The position numbers were made by a program, and so were the translations under genes. Below the pieces are notes generated by a model that was not told the DNA's origin, ran no database searches, and saw nothing but the letters and a program-made list of their open reading frames with translations. From the NCBI GenBank assembly GCA_963833495.1, contig CAWHYJ010000011.1:372001-436000 (forward strand): a stretch of 64,000 nt of DNA, written 5' to 3'. Positions 25,196-33,677 of the stretch are shown one piece after another. The DNA comes from Fodinibacter sp963833495 (lineage in GTDB: Bacteria > Actinomycetota > Actinomycetes > Actinomycetales > Dermatophilaceae). Position 1 is the first letter of the stretch. Each line of letters starts with the position of its first letter.

Positions 25196-26632
25196 GTGCG
25201 TTTCCTCAACGACCTCCAGCCGCAGATCGACCTCACCTACGACGACGTCTTCATGGTGCCGAACCGGTCGTCGGTGACCAGCCGGCTCGACGTCGACCTC
25301 GCGTCGGTCGACGGCACCGGCACGACCATCCCCCTCGTCGTGGCCAACATGACCGCCATCGCCGGCCGCCGGATGGCCGAGACCACCGCCCGCCGGGGTG
25401 CGCTCACCGTCATCCCGCAGGACATCCCGGCCGAGATCGTGCGCGAGGTGGTCACCTGGCAGAAGTCGCGCCACCTCGTCTACGACACCCCGATCACCCT
25501 GACGCCCACGATGACCGTCGGCGAGGCGCTCGTGCTGCTGCACAAGCGGGCGCACGGCGCCGCCATCGTCACCGTCGGCGACCGCCCGGTCGGCATCGTG
25601 ACCGAGACCGACCTCACCGGGGTCGACCGGTTCACCCAGCTCGACGACGTGATGGTGCGCGACATGGTGACGCTGAAGGACGGCGTCGACGTCGAGTCGG
25701 CGTTCGACACCCTGTCGCACGCGCGCCGCCGGCTGGCCCCGATCGTGGCCGACGACGGCCGGCTGGTCGGCATCCTCACCCGCTCGGGGGCGCTGCGGGC
25801 GAACCTGTACTCCCCCGCCGTCGACGACGCCGGGCGGCTGCGGGTCGCCGCGGCGGTCGGCATCAACGGCGACGTCGCGACCAAGGCCAAGGACCTCATC
25901 GACGCCGGCGCCGACGTGCTCGTCATCGACACCGCGCACGGCCACCAGGAGAAGATGATCGACGCGCTGCGCTCGGTGCGGGCCCTCGACCCGGGCGTGC
26001 CGGTGGTGGCGGGCAACGTGGTCTCGGCGCAGGGCACCCGCGACCTCATCGAGGCCGGAGCCGACATCGTCAAGGTCGGGGTCGGCCCGGGCGCGATGTG
26101 CACGACCCGGATGATGACCGCCGTCGGCCGGCCGCAGTTCTCCGCGGTGCTCGAGTGCGCCGCCGCGGCGCGCGCGCTGGGACGGCACGTGTGGGCGGAC
26201 GGAGGCGTGCGGCATCCGCGCGACGTCGCGCTCGCCCTGGCCGCCGGTGCCTCGAACGTCATGATCGGCTCGTGGTTCGCGGGCACGCTCGAGTCGCCCG
26301 GCGACCTCTACACCGACGAGGGCGGCCGGCAGTACAAGGAGTCGTTCGGGATGGCGTCGTCGCGGGCGGTGCGGGGGCGCACGGCGAGCGACACCGCCTA
26401 CGACCGGGCCCGCAAGGCGATGTTCGAGGAGGGCATCAGCTCGGCCCGGATGTACGTCGACCCGGCCCGCCCGAGCGTCGAGGACGTGATCGACGAGATC
26501 GTCGCCGGGCTGCGCAGCAGCTGCACGTACGCCGGGGCGCGCACCCTCGAGGAGTTCTCCGAGCGGGCGACGGTCGGCATCCAGAGCACCGCCGGCTTCG
26601 CGGAGGGACGCCCGCTGCACACCTCCTGGTGA
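25196..26632 (+). CDS. guaB1: GuaB1 family IMP dehydrogenase-related protein (GMP reductase with CBS domains)
   Basis: The 478-residue protein has the IMPDH/GMPR TIM-barrel with LTYDDVFMVPNRSS at the start, two CBS domains (about residues 95-210, including VGIVTETDLTGV and LVGILTRSGALRA), AGNVVSAQGTRDLIEAGAD and the catalytic loop VGPGAMCTTRMMT with its Cys. Actinobacterial GuaB1 was long annotated as an IMP dehydrogenase but in mycobacteria acts as GMP reductase, returning GMP to IMP with NADPH. GTG 25196 has no ribosome site and follows TACGCT (25184-25189) by six bases, so a leaderless message is likely. Confidence 0.9.
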   Translation: MRFLNDLQPQIDLTYDDVFMVPNRSSVTSRLDVDLASVDGTGTTIPLVVANMTAIAGRRMAETTARRGALTVIPQDIPAEIVREVVTWQKSRHLVYDTPITLTPTMTVGEALVLLHKRAHGAAIVTVGDRPVGIVTETDLTGVDRFTQLDDVMVRDMVTLKDGVDVESAFDTLSHARRRLAPIVADDGRLVGILTRSGALRANLYSPAVDDAGRLRVAAAVGINGDVATKAKDLIDAGADVLVIDTAHGHQEKMIDALRSVRALDPGVPVVAGNVVSAQGTRDLIEAGADIVKVGVGPGAMCTTRMMTAVGRPQFSAVLECAAAARALGRHVWADGGVRHPRDVALALAAGASNVMIGSWFAGTLESPGDLYTDEGGRQYKESFGMASSRAVRGRTASDTAYDRARKAMFEEGISSARMYVDPARPSVEDVIDEIVAGLRSSCTYAGARTLEEFSERATVGIQSTAGFAEGRPLHTSW

Positions 26633-26671
26633 CGGGAGCACCCACGCCGCCCGGTGCGGCAGGATGCCGGT

Positions 26672-27874
26672 ATGCCGCTCGACGTCGCCTCGGTCCGTTC
26701 CCACTTCCCCGCCCTGACCGAGGGGGCCGCGCACTTCGACGGCCCCGGCGGCAGCCAGACCCCGGACGTCGTGGCCCGGGCCGTCGCCGACACCCTGACC
26801 AGCGCGATCTCCAACCGCGGCACGGTGACGCCGTCCGAGCGCCGGGCCGAGCAGGTGGTCACCGACTTCCGGGCCGCGATGGCCGACCTGCTCGGGGCCG
26901 ACCCGCGCGGCATCGTCTTCGGCCGCAGCGCCACCTCGCTCACCTACGACCTCGCCCGGGCGCTGGCCAAGGACTGGGGCACCGGCGACGAGGTGGTCGT
27001 CACCCGGCTCGACCACGACGCGAACATCCGCCCGTGGGTGCAGGCGGCCGAGGCGGCCGGCGCCACGGTGCGCTGGGTCGACTTCGACCCCGCCACCGGC
27101 GAGCTGTCCGCGGATGCCGTGGCGGCGGTGCTCTCCGAGCGCACCAAGCTGGTGGCCACCACCGGCGCCTCGAACCTGATCGGCACCCGCACCCCGGTCT
27201 GCCGGGTGGCCGACCTGGCCCACGAGGTCGGCGCCCTGCACTGGGTCGACGGCGTGCACGCCACCGCCCACGCCTCGGTCGACCTGGCCGCCCTGCGCGC
27301 CGACGTCTGGACCTGCTCGCCCTACAAGTTCATGGGGCCGCACTGCGGAGTGCTCGCCGCCGACCCGGCGCTGCTCGAGACCCTGCACCCCGACAAGCTG
27401 CTGCCGTCGACGGATGCCGTGCCCGAGCGCTTCGAGCTCGGCACCCTCCCCTACGAGCTGATGGCCGGCACGACGGCTGCCGTCGACTTCATCGCGAGCC
27501 TCGACGACAGCGCAGCGGGCGGGAGCCGGCGCGAGCGGATCGAGGCGGGGATGTCGGCGGTGCACGTGCACGAGCGCGCGCTGCTCGACGAGCTGGAACC
27601 CGCGCTGCGCGGCCTCCCCGGCGTCACCGTGCACAGCAACGCCCGCTCGCGCACCCCCACGCTGCTCTTCACGGTGGCCGGGCGCGACCCGCAGGAGATC
27701 CGCGGGCGGCTCGCCGAGCGCGGCGTCAACGCACCGGCCGGGCACTTCTACGCCATCGAGTGCTCCCGCCACCTCGGCCTCGGCGACACCGGTGGCGTGC
27801 GGGTCGGGCTCGCGCCCTACACCTCGGCCGACGACGTCGACCGCCTGCTCACCGCCCTCACCGAGATCGTCTGA
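26672..27874 (+). CDS. cysteine desulfurase-like PLP enzyme (VC1184 type)
   Basis: The 400-residue aminotransferase class V protein begins LDVASVRSHFPALTEG, has FDGPGGSQTP, VVTRLDHDANIRPW, LVATTGASNLIGTRTP, WVDGVHATAHASVDL and the PLP lysine in CSPYKFMGPHCGV. It belongs to the cysteine desulfurase-like family of which Vibrio VC1184 is a member. Its true substrate is uncertain; it is distinct from the IscS/SufS enzymes of Fe-S assembly. ATG 26672 is preceded by AGGA. It lies 39 bases after guaB1 and 16 bases before an SDR gene. Confidence 0.85.
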   Translation: MPLDVASVRSHFPALTEGAAHFDGPGGSQTPDVVARAVADTLTSAISNRGTVTPSERRAEQVVTDFRAAMADLLGADPRGIVFGRSATSLTYDLARALAKDWGTGDEVVVTRLDHDANIRPWVQAAEAAGATVRWVDFDPATGELSADAVAAVLSERTKLVATTGASNLIGTRTPVCRVADLAHEVGALHWVDGVHATAHASVDLAALRADVWTCSPYKFMGPHCGVLAADPALLETLHPDKLLPSTDAVPERFELGTLPYELMAGTTAAVDFIASLDDSAAGGSRRERIEAGMSAVHVHERALLDELEPALRGLPGVTVHSNARSRTPTLLFTVAGRDPQEIRGRLAERGVNAPAGHFYAIECSRHLGLGDTGGVRVGLAPYTSADDVDRLLTALTEIV

Positions 27875-27890
27875 GAGAGAACGGATTCCC

Positions 27891-28735
27891 ATGGCTGAGT
27901 ACGACCGCGACCCCGTCCTCGTCACCGGCTGCTCGACCGGCATCGGCCGCGCGGCTGGCGCAGGCCCTGCTCGCCCGGGGACACACCGTGTGGGCCACCG
28001 CGCGGCGCCCCGAGACGCTGGCCGACCTCGCCGCCGCGGGCGCCCACGTGACGGCCCTCGACGTCACCGACGAGGCCTCGATGGCGGCAGCCGTTGCGCG
28101 AGGTCGAGGCGGCGCACGGCGCGGTCGGCACGCTCGTCAACAACGCCGGCTACGGCGAGTACGGCGCGGTCGAGGAGGTGGAGATGGACAAGGTGCGGGC
28201 CATGTTCGAGACCAACGTCTTCGGGCTGGCCCGGATGTGCCAGCTCGTGCTGCCCGGCATGCGGCGCCGCCGGCCGCGGTCGGATCGTCAACCTCAGCTC
28301 GATGGGCGGGCGGATGACCTTCCCCCTCGGTGGCTACTACCACGCGACGAAGTACGCCGTGGAGGCGCTGAGCGACGCCCTGCGGGTGGAGGTGCGGCCG
28401 TTCGGCATCCAGGTCGTCGTCGTCGAGCCGGGGGTCACCCGCAGCGGGTTCGAGGAGACGATCAGCGCGTCCGGGTGCGCTCGCCTCGCACGACGACTCC
28501 CCCTACGCCGCGATGCGCGCGTCGGTGGCCGAGGGCAACAGCGCGGCCTACGCCAACCCGCGGCTGTCGGCCTCGTCCGAGAGCGTCGCGCAGGCCCTCG
28601 TCAAGGCGATCGAGGCCGACCGTCCCCGCACCCGCTACCTGCTCACCCCGGTCGCCAGGGCCATGGTGACCGCCAGGGCCGTCGGCGGCGACCGCGTCTG
28701 GGACGGCATCGTGACGCCGCCAGTTCAGGCTCTGA
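27891..28735 (+). pseudogene. short-chain dehydrogenase/reductase broken by five +1 shifts
   Basis: All SDR blocks are present but spread over the three frames. From ATG 27891 come VLVTGCSTGIGRA, then LAQALLARGHTVWATARRPETL, LVNNAGYGEYGAVEEVEM, GRIVNLSSMGG with GGYYHATKYAVEALSD (catalytic Ser, Tyr, Lys), and GIQVVVVEPGVTRSGF. Extra bases sit in short runs at about 27953, 28094, 28274, 28474 and 28717. Restoring them gives a normal classical SDR of about 280 residues ending FRL at the TGA 28733-28735, which overlaps the next ATG. Five identical-type errors in 850 bases with full conservation between them look like sequencing errors rather than decay. Confidence 0.78.
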
Positions 28736-29791
28736 TGGTCGCGCTGCTCGAGCCGCTCGAGGCGCCGGTCCACCCGATCGAGGCGCTGCGCCGGGTCGCG
28801 TTCCTGCTCGAGCGCACCCGCGCCGGCACCTACCGGGTCGAGGCCTTCCGCAACGCGGTCAAGACGCTCAAGCAGGTCGGCGAGAGCGAGCTGCGCGAGC
28901 GCGCCGAGGCCGGCACCCTGCAGGAGATCCCCGGCATCGGGAAGTCGACGAGCGGCGTCATCACCGAGGCGCTCGCCGGTGAGCTGCCCGCGTATCTCGG
29001 CTCGCTGCAGGAGAAGTCGGGCGGGCCGCTCGTCGGCCGGCGGCGAGGCGACGTACGCCGCGCTGCGCGGCGACTGCCACCTGCACTCCGACTGGAGCGA
29101 CGGCGGCAGCCCGATCGACGAGATGGTGCTCACCGGCATCGAGCTCGGCCACGAGTGGCTGGTGCTCACCGACCACAGCCCGCAGCTGCGGGTCGCCAAC
29201 GGGCTCACGGTGGAGCGGCTGACCTCGCAGATCGGCATCGTCGAGGCGATCGACCGCTCGCTGGGCGGGTCGTTCCGGCTGCTCAAGGGCATCGAGGTCG
29301 ACATCCTCGACGACGGCGGCCTCGACCAGACCGACGCGATGCTCGCGCGCCTCGACCTCGTCACGGCGTCGGTGCACAGCAAGCTGCGGATGAACGGCGG
29401 CCCGATGACGACCCGGATGGTCAACGCGGTGTCGAACCCTCGGGTCAACGTGCTCGGGCACTGCACCGGGCGGCTCGTCGAGGGCTCACGCGGCACCCGA
29501 CCACAGTCGGACTTCGACGCCCGCGCGGTGTTCGAGGCGTGCGCCGAGCACGGCACGGCGGTCGAGATCAACAGCCGCCCCGAGCGGTGCGACCCGCCCG
29601 ACGAGCTGGTGCTGCTGGCGCTCGAGATCGGCTGCCTGTTCGCCATCGACTCCGATGCCCATGCACCCGGCCAGCTCGACATGAAGGCCTACGGCTGCGA
29701 GCGCGCCGAGCGGCTCGGGGTGCCCACCGAGCGGATCGTCACCACGTGGGATGCCGACCGCCTCCTCGCCTGGGCCAACCCCGGCGGCTGA
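28735..29791 (+). pseudogene. PHP domain-containing protein with helix-hairpin-helix N-terminus, one frameshift
   Basis: ATG 28735 overlaps the SDR stop (TGATG). The N-terminal 90 residues resemble the DNA polymerase X / HhH module: EALRRVAFLLERTRAGTYRVEAFRNAV and LQEIPGIGKSTSGVI. An extra G at about 29035 shifts the frame, after which a full PHP phosphoesterase domain follows. It has GDCHLHSDWSDG and LVLTDHSP (metal ligands), LLKGIEVDIL, VTASVHSKL, GHCTGRL, EINSRPERCDPPDELV and AIDSDAHAPGQL. Homologues of this HhH-PHP type occur in actinobacteria; their substrate is unknown. Total about 351 residues. Confidence 0.8.
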
Positions 29792-29798
29792 CTCCGCC

Positions 29799-29924
29799 GC
29801 GAATGTGGGTGAAACCGGCGGCTGCGCGGAAGGATTTCACCCACGTTTCCGGGACGCCACCGCCTCCCCCGCGAATGTGGGTGAAAACCGGCGGCTGGGC
29901 GGAGGGATTCACCCACGTCTCCGG
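29799..29924. repeat. two tandem copies of a 55-bp palindromic extragenic repeat
   Basis: Each copy starts GCGAATGTGGGTGAAA and ends with TTTCACCCACGTTTCCGG or the near match TTCACCCACGTCTCCGG. Copies are at 29799-29853 and 29871-29924. GTGGGTGAAA and TTTCACCCAC are reverse complements, enclosing a CCGGCGGCTG-rich loop, so each copy folds into a hairpin. They separate the convergent PHP and Clp-N genes and could act as bidirectional terminators. Confidence 0.8.
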
Positions 29925-29940
29925 GGAGGGCCGTGCCGGG

Positions 29941-30566
29941 TCAGGCGGTGCGGCGGCCCCGGCCGTCGAGGTCGGCCCGCAGGGCGGCGACGTCGACGCC
30001 GAGCGAGCCGAGCAGCATCCGCACGGCGTCGTCGTCGGTGCGCAGCACGGCGAGGGCGATGTGCTCGCTGCGGATCTCGCGGGCGTGCACCCGGATCGCC
30101 TCGCGCAGCGAGAGCTCGAGCACCTTCTTCGCGCCGCGGCCGAACTTCACGGACCCGCCGAGAGCGAAGCGCCGGCGGGAGCACGTCGATGTCGACGTCG
30201 TCGGGGTCCACCCCGTCGGAGGACGCCGCGGCAGCCCCCTCGAGTGCTCCCTCGAGAGCGCCCTCACCGAACTGCTTGTCCACGGCCTCGCGGATGGCGT
30301 CGAGGTCGATGCCGAGCGAGCGCAGGGCGGCCGCGTCGTCGTCGCCCAGCGGGTCAGGTGGGGTGGGCCGCGGGGCACCCAGGGCGGCGCCCACGGCATC
30401 CTCGGTGATGCCGTGCGCCGCGAGCAGGTCGCGGGCACCGTTGCCCGTGCGCGGTGAGGGCGAGGAGCAGGTGCACCGGTCGCACCTCGTCGGCGTCGAG
30501 CGTGGCGCACAGGTCGATGGCTGAGACGACGACGGTGCGGGCGTCGCGCGTGAAGCGTTCGAACAC
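29941..30566 (-). pseudogene. Clp N-terminal domain protein, two frameshifts
   Basis: Starting at GTG 30566 the protein reads VFERFTRDARTVVVSAIDLC and VRPVHLLLALTAHG. An extra base at about 30444-30446 breaks the frame, which resumes in a second frame with an Asp/Glu/Ala-rich linker. Another extra base at about 30172 leads to the final part: SVKFGRGAKKVLELSLREAIRV, EIRSEHIALAVL. These are the two repeats of a Clp-N (substrate-recognition) domain without any AAA+ module. Stand-alone Clp-N proteins paired with a small HTH protein are common in actinobacteria. A strong GGAGGT lies upstream and the HTH stop is two bases away, so expression is coupled. Confidence 0.8.
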
Positions 30567-30568
30567 GG

Positions 30569-30781
30569 TTACCTCCGGGCGTGCTTGCGGTGGACGGTCT
30601 GCTTGGTGACGCCCAGGGCGTCGGCGATGTCCTGCCACGACCACCCCTTGGCGCGGGCGTTGTTGACGTGCAGGGCCTCGAGCTGCTCGAGCAGGCGACG
30701 CAACGCGGCGACGGCTCGCAGGCCGACCGTGGGGTCGGTGCTGTCGAGGTCGCCCGCGAGGTCGGTGGCGGTTCGGGTCAT
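30569..30781 (-). CDS. small helix-turn-helix DNA-binding protein, partner of the Clp-N protein
   Basis: The 70-residue protein has a helical N-terminal half (VGLRAVAALRRLLEQLEALHV) and a C-terminal HTH NARAKGWSWQDIADALGVTKQT followed by VHRKHARR. It ends two bases before the Clp-N GTG. ATG 30781 coincides with the predicted transcription start, so it should be leaderless; ATG 30793 lies inside the operator. It is the likely repressor acting on the palindromes immediately upstream. Coupling to a Clp-N protein suggests regulation by proteolysis or sequestration, which is inference. Confidence 0.8.
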   Translation of the reverse strand: MTRTATDLAGDLDSTDPTVGLRAVAALRRLLEQLEALHVNNARAKGWSWQDIADALGVTKQTVHRKHARR

Positions 30782-30785
30782 GGTC

Positions 30786-30828
30786 GTCAGCATATGCTGA
30801 CGCTCTGGCGGCGTCAACACATGCTGAC
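30786..30828 (-). promoter_or_regulatory. promoter covered by two 16-bp palindromes
   Basis: Box 1, GTCAGCATATGCTGAC (30786-30801), is a perfect palindrome. Box 2, GTCAACACATGCTGAC (30813-30828), matches at 14 of 16 positions. On the minus strand TTGACG (30817-30812) and TATGCT (30794-30789) are spaced exactly 17 bp; the -35 is inside box 2 and the -10 inside box 1. Box centres are 27 bp apart. This is a textbook layout for autorepression by the HTH protein encoded seven bases downstream. Confidence 0.75.
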
Positions 30829-30967
30829 GAAACGGCACGGCGGAGGCGCCTCGACCTGCGACGGCATCCCCGTTTTGGTGACGCGGCGGGTGTCCCCTAT
30901 GCTTTCGGAGTCCTCGACGGATCCGAGCGCTGCGCGCTGCGCGACCTTGAGGCCCGGTCGAGGTCGG

Positions 30968-31040
30968 GTCCCCATCGTCTAGCGGCCCAGGACCCCGCCC
31001 TTTCACGGCGGTAGCACGGGTTCGAATCCCGTTGGGGATA
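30968..31040 (+). tRNA. tRNA-Glu (anticodon TTC)
   Basis: Acceptor GTCCCCA (30968-30974) pairs with TGGGGAT (31033-31039), anticodon TTC at 31002-31004, T arm ACGGGTTCGAATCCCGT. First of a three-tRNA cluster. Confidence 0.95.
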
Positions 31041-31060
31041 CGTACAAAGGCCTTATCCAA

Positions 31061-31134
31061 GGCCCCGTAGCGCAGTTGGTTAGCGCGCCGCCCTGTCACG
31101 GCGGAGGTCGCGGGTTCGAGTCCCGTCGGGGTCG
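31061..31134 (+). tRNA. tRNA-Asp (anticodon GTC)
   Basis: Acceptor GGCCCCG (31061-31067) pairs with CGGGGTC (31127-31133), anticodon GTC at 31095-31097, T arm GCGGGTTCGAGTCCCGT. It follows tRNA-Glu by 20 bases. Confidence 0.95.
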
Positions 31135-31184
31135 CTCCGAGAAGGAGCGGTCGGTTTCTCTCCGGCCGCTTTCGTCTCTGGTCC

Positions 31185-31258
31185 GGCCAGGTAGCTCAGT
31201 TGGTACGAGCGTCCGACTGAAAATCGGAAGGTCGGCGGTTCGACCCCGCCCCTGGCCA
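31185..31258 (+). tRNA. tRNA-Phe (anticodon GAA)
   Basis: Acceptor GGCCAGG (31185-31191) pairs with CCTGGCC (31251-31257), anticodon GAA at 31219-31221, T arm GGCGGTTCGACCCCGCC. An imperfect hairpin lies between it and tRNA-Asp (31147-31171). Confidence 0.95.
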
Positions 31259-31334
31259 CTGTCTCTAAGCGCACGTGTTGGCGACCGTCGACAACCAGCT
31301 CCAACGGTGATCCGGGCGGGCCGACAAAGGGGAG

Positions 31335-31577
31335 ATGGTCGCCACTTCCCGTCACCCGGGCGGCAGCGTGCGATGGTCGTCGAGGAATGCGCACGTCCGG
31401 GTGGTCCTGGTTGCCCTGCTCGGTCTCGCCGTGGTCTGCATCGGCGCATTGGTGCAGGTCGAGCTCGTCGCCGACGGCACGTCGACCCTGAGCGTCACCT
31501 CGGACGAGCAGCTCACCGAGGCCGCGGTCGCAGCGGCCCTCGACGAGGCCGGCGACTACCGGCTCGTCACCGCCTGA
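31335..31577 (+). CDS. hypothetical single-pass membrane protein
   Basis: The 80-residue protein has a basic N-terminus, one hydrophobic helix (VRVVLVALLGLAVVCIGALV) and an acidic C-terminal tail. GGGGAG precedes ATG 31335. Codon use is GC3-rich like neighbouring genes. No family recognised; the helix with a positive N-side predicts an outward-facing tail. Confidence 0.6.
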   Translation: MVATSRHPGGSVRWSSRNAHVRVVLVALLGLAVVCIGALVQVELVADGTSTLSVTSDEQLTEAAVAAALDEAGDYRLVTA

Positions 31578-31600
31578 CCGGAGGCCGTCGGGCCCCGGGT

Positions 31601-32017
31601 TCACTCCTCGACGAGCGCCCGCCCGTGCACGATCGCAGCCCACATGACGAACACGTCGAGGGCGATGATCAGCACGCCCCAGATCGGGTAGTGCGGCAGC
31701 CACGCGAAGCTGCCGATCATGCTGACCGCCGCCGCGATGACGGCCACGGTGCGCGCCCAGGTCTTGCCGAAGAACAGGCCGGCGCCGGCGCCGGCCGTCA
31801 GCAGCCCCAGCAGCAGGTGGATCCAGCCCCACGTCGTGAAGCTGAAGTGGAAGACGTAGTTCGTGCCCCGCACGAAGATGTCGTCGCTGAGCAGCGCCAC
31901 CAGGCCCTGGATGCCGTGGAACAGCCCGACCATGATCAGCAGGACGCCGGCGAAGGCGACCGCACCGGTGTTCTCGCCCCCGCTGAAGCCACCGCGCTTG
32001 TTCAGGTCCGTCGTCAT
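31601..32017 (-). CDS. DUF7144-like four-helix membrane protein
   Basis: The 138-residue protein has four hydrophobic helices and the pattern GVLLIMVGLFHGIQGLVALLSDD, YVFHFSFTTWGWIHLLLGLL, GKTWARTVAVIAAAVSMIG. This matches a widespread actinobacterial membrane family of unknown function (DUF7144 type, typified by TTWGWIHLLLG and a WAR motif). I start at ATG 32017; 20 more codons are open upstream but polar and not family-like. It stands alone between convergent genes. Confidence 0.75.
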   Translation of the reverse strand: MTTDLNKRGGFSGGENTGAVAFAGVLLIMVGLFHGIQGLVALLSDDIFVRGTNYVFHFSFTTWGWIHLLLGLLTAGAGAGLFFGKTWARTVAVIAAAVSMIGSFAWLPHYPIWGVLIIALDVFVMWAAIVHGRALVEE

Positions 32018-32173
32018 AGACGTGTTGTCGTCGCGACATCGTGGCCCACTCTCCTCGTTCAGCGTGGCACCGGTCATCCGGCGCGCGGCCGTGCGGCCGC
32101 TCCCACGTTTCTAAGGGCAGCCTGACCCGCGGCGCCTCACCCCACCGGGGTGAGCCGCGGCACCGAGCGGCGG

Positions 32174-32947
32174 TCAACCGCCGTCGTCGGCCGCGAGCAC
32201 GGCTGCGGCACCCTCGGCCACCACGGCCACGTCGGTGGTGACGGCCAGGCAGCGGATGCCGTGTGCCCGCAGCCGCCGGGCGTTCGCCGGTGTGCCCGCG
32301 AAGCCCGCCACGAGGATGCCGTGACGCTGCGCCGCCCGAACGACCCGGCCGAGCGGGTTGCCGTCCGAGTGGTCGTCGAGCAGGGCGTCGACGGTGGTGC
32401 CGAGGGCGAGGGCGAGGTCGAGCGGGCCGACGAACAGGCCGTCGACGCCCGGCGCTGCTGCGATCGCGTCGACGTCCTCCAGGGCACCGACGGTCTCGAC
32501 CATGACCAGGCAGCGCACCGCGGCGTTCGCGGTGACCGGGTCGGGCGCGGTGCCACCCCACAGCGGCGCGAACGGGCCCCAGCTGCGGTCGCCCTCGGGC
32601 GGGTAGCGCGAGGCCCGGCCCGCGAGCCCTGCATCGTCGCGGCCGGTGACGGACGGCACGACGACCGCGGCGGCACCGGCATCCAGCGCGGCGCCGATCC
32701 ACACCGGGTCGACCGCCGGCACCCGCACGACGAGGTCGACCCCGGCAGCCGCGAGGCCGCGACCGACGGCGTGGAGTGCGGCGCGGTCGACCGGTCCGTG
32801 CTGGGCGTCGAGGGCCACCCAGTCGAAGCCCGCGCACGCGAGCCGCCGGAGCAGGTCGACGTCGGCGGTGAAGGTCCACACGCCGCGCGAGGACTCCGCC
32901 AACCCGGACGGTTCGCTGGTGGGCCGCTCCGCACTGCCGTACGCCAT
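32174..32947 (-). CDS. HpcH/HpaI aldolase family protein
   Basis: The 257-residue TIM-barrel protein has GFDWVALDAQHGPVDRAAL (the D-x-Q/E-H-G motif with catalytic base), VVRVPAVDPVWIGAALDAGAAAVVVPSV, CLVMVETVGALEDVDAI (metal-binding Glu) and GVDGLFVGPLDLALALG (metal-binding Asp). This is the class II pyruvate aldolase family (HpaI, macrophomate synthase), Mg/Mn dependent. The physiological aldehyde is unknown. ATG 32947 is preceded by GGAGG. The gene is monocistronic as far as visible. Confidence 0.88.
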   Translation of the reverse strand: MAYGSAERPTSEPSGLAESSRGVWTFTADVDLLRRLACAGFDWVALDAQHGPVDRAALHAVGRGLAAAGVDLVVRVPAVDPVWIGAALDAGAAAVVVPSVTGRDDAGLAGRASRYPPEGDRSWGPFAPLWGGTAPDPVTANAAVRCLVMVETVGALEDVDAIAAAPGVDGLFVGPLDLALALGTTVDALLDDHSDGNPLGRVVRAAQRHGILVAGFAGTPANARRLRAHGIRCLAVTTDVAVVAEGAAAVLAADDGG

Positions 32948-33031
32948 GTCGTCCTCCGACCTCGTCGGACCCGAGCCGCGGTCAGCCCCTGCCCGGAGCC
33001 CAGTCAAGCAGCACGCGTCGGGTGGCAGAGG

Positions 33032-33534
33032 TCAGCGGGAGTCCTTCTTCGCCTGTCGCGCAGCACCCTTGGCGCGAGACGACGCGTCGCGCTGACGCCA
33101 CCGTGGTCTTCGTGGCGCGGCGACGGGTGCTCGCGCCGTGGCGGAAGATCGGCCACCGGCCGGCTGGGAGCCGTGGCCGGTCGACCCCGAGCGGCGGCCA
33201 CGGCAGCGAGCGCTCCGCCTTGAGGTCCTCGGCGGCTGCCCGGCGACCACGTCGACCCGGGCGCTCACCCTGGCCAGGGCCAGCTCGAACACCTCGGCCT
33301 TGGCGGCGTTGGCGGCGTTGCCCGGGCCGGGCGTGCCCGCGGGCGCCCTTCATCCCGACCCGCGACGCACCGGTCTGCCGGTAGAGCTTGCACGTACTTC
33401 GACCGCGCCCGACGCACCCGGGTGTGCAGCTCGAGCAGCTCGTCCTCGTCGAGCTTCTCCATGCGCTTCGGCTCGGTCTCACGCACCAGGTCGGCCTGGG
33501 TGTCGGTGAGGAACCGGGGGATCTCGACGGTCAT
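33032..33534 (-). pseudogene. conserved charged hypothetical protein with several frameshifts
   Basis: From ATG 33534 the frame gives MTVEIPRFLTDTQADLV and LDEDELLELHTRVRRARSKYV. It then jumps to LYRQTGASRVGMKGARG, then to AKAEVFELALARVSARVDVV, and, after an apparent -1, to AAEDLKAER. The likely end is ASSRAKGAARQAKKDSR. Extra bases lie near 33389 and 33322, a missing base near 33240, and the C-terminal part is further scrambled. The original looks like a roughly 165-residue Lys/Arg-rich helical protein that I have seen near actinobacterial ligase genes but cannot name. It follows the ligase gene. Confidence 0.6.
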
Positions 33535-33677
33535 GGGGCAGTCCTCTCGAGGAACCGGGCGGTGCCTCCGCCCTGGCGAGCCGGTCGGGGCCAACGGCGG
33601 GGCACCCGGTCCGGGTCGAGCCTCGCCGCGCGGGTCGTGGCTGTCAACGTGATGCGCAGCGTGTGGAACCCCGCAGG

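Noticed and set aside
25157..27943. A 928-codon open frame on the minus strand opposite guaB1 and the desulfurase-like gene
   Set aside because: It is a shadow of two recognisable plus-strand genes; its sequence is His/Gly/Arg-rich with no motif and ignores both gene boundaries.
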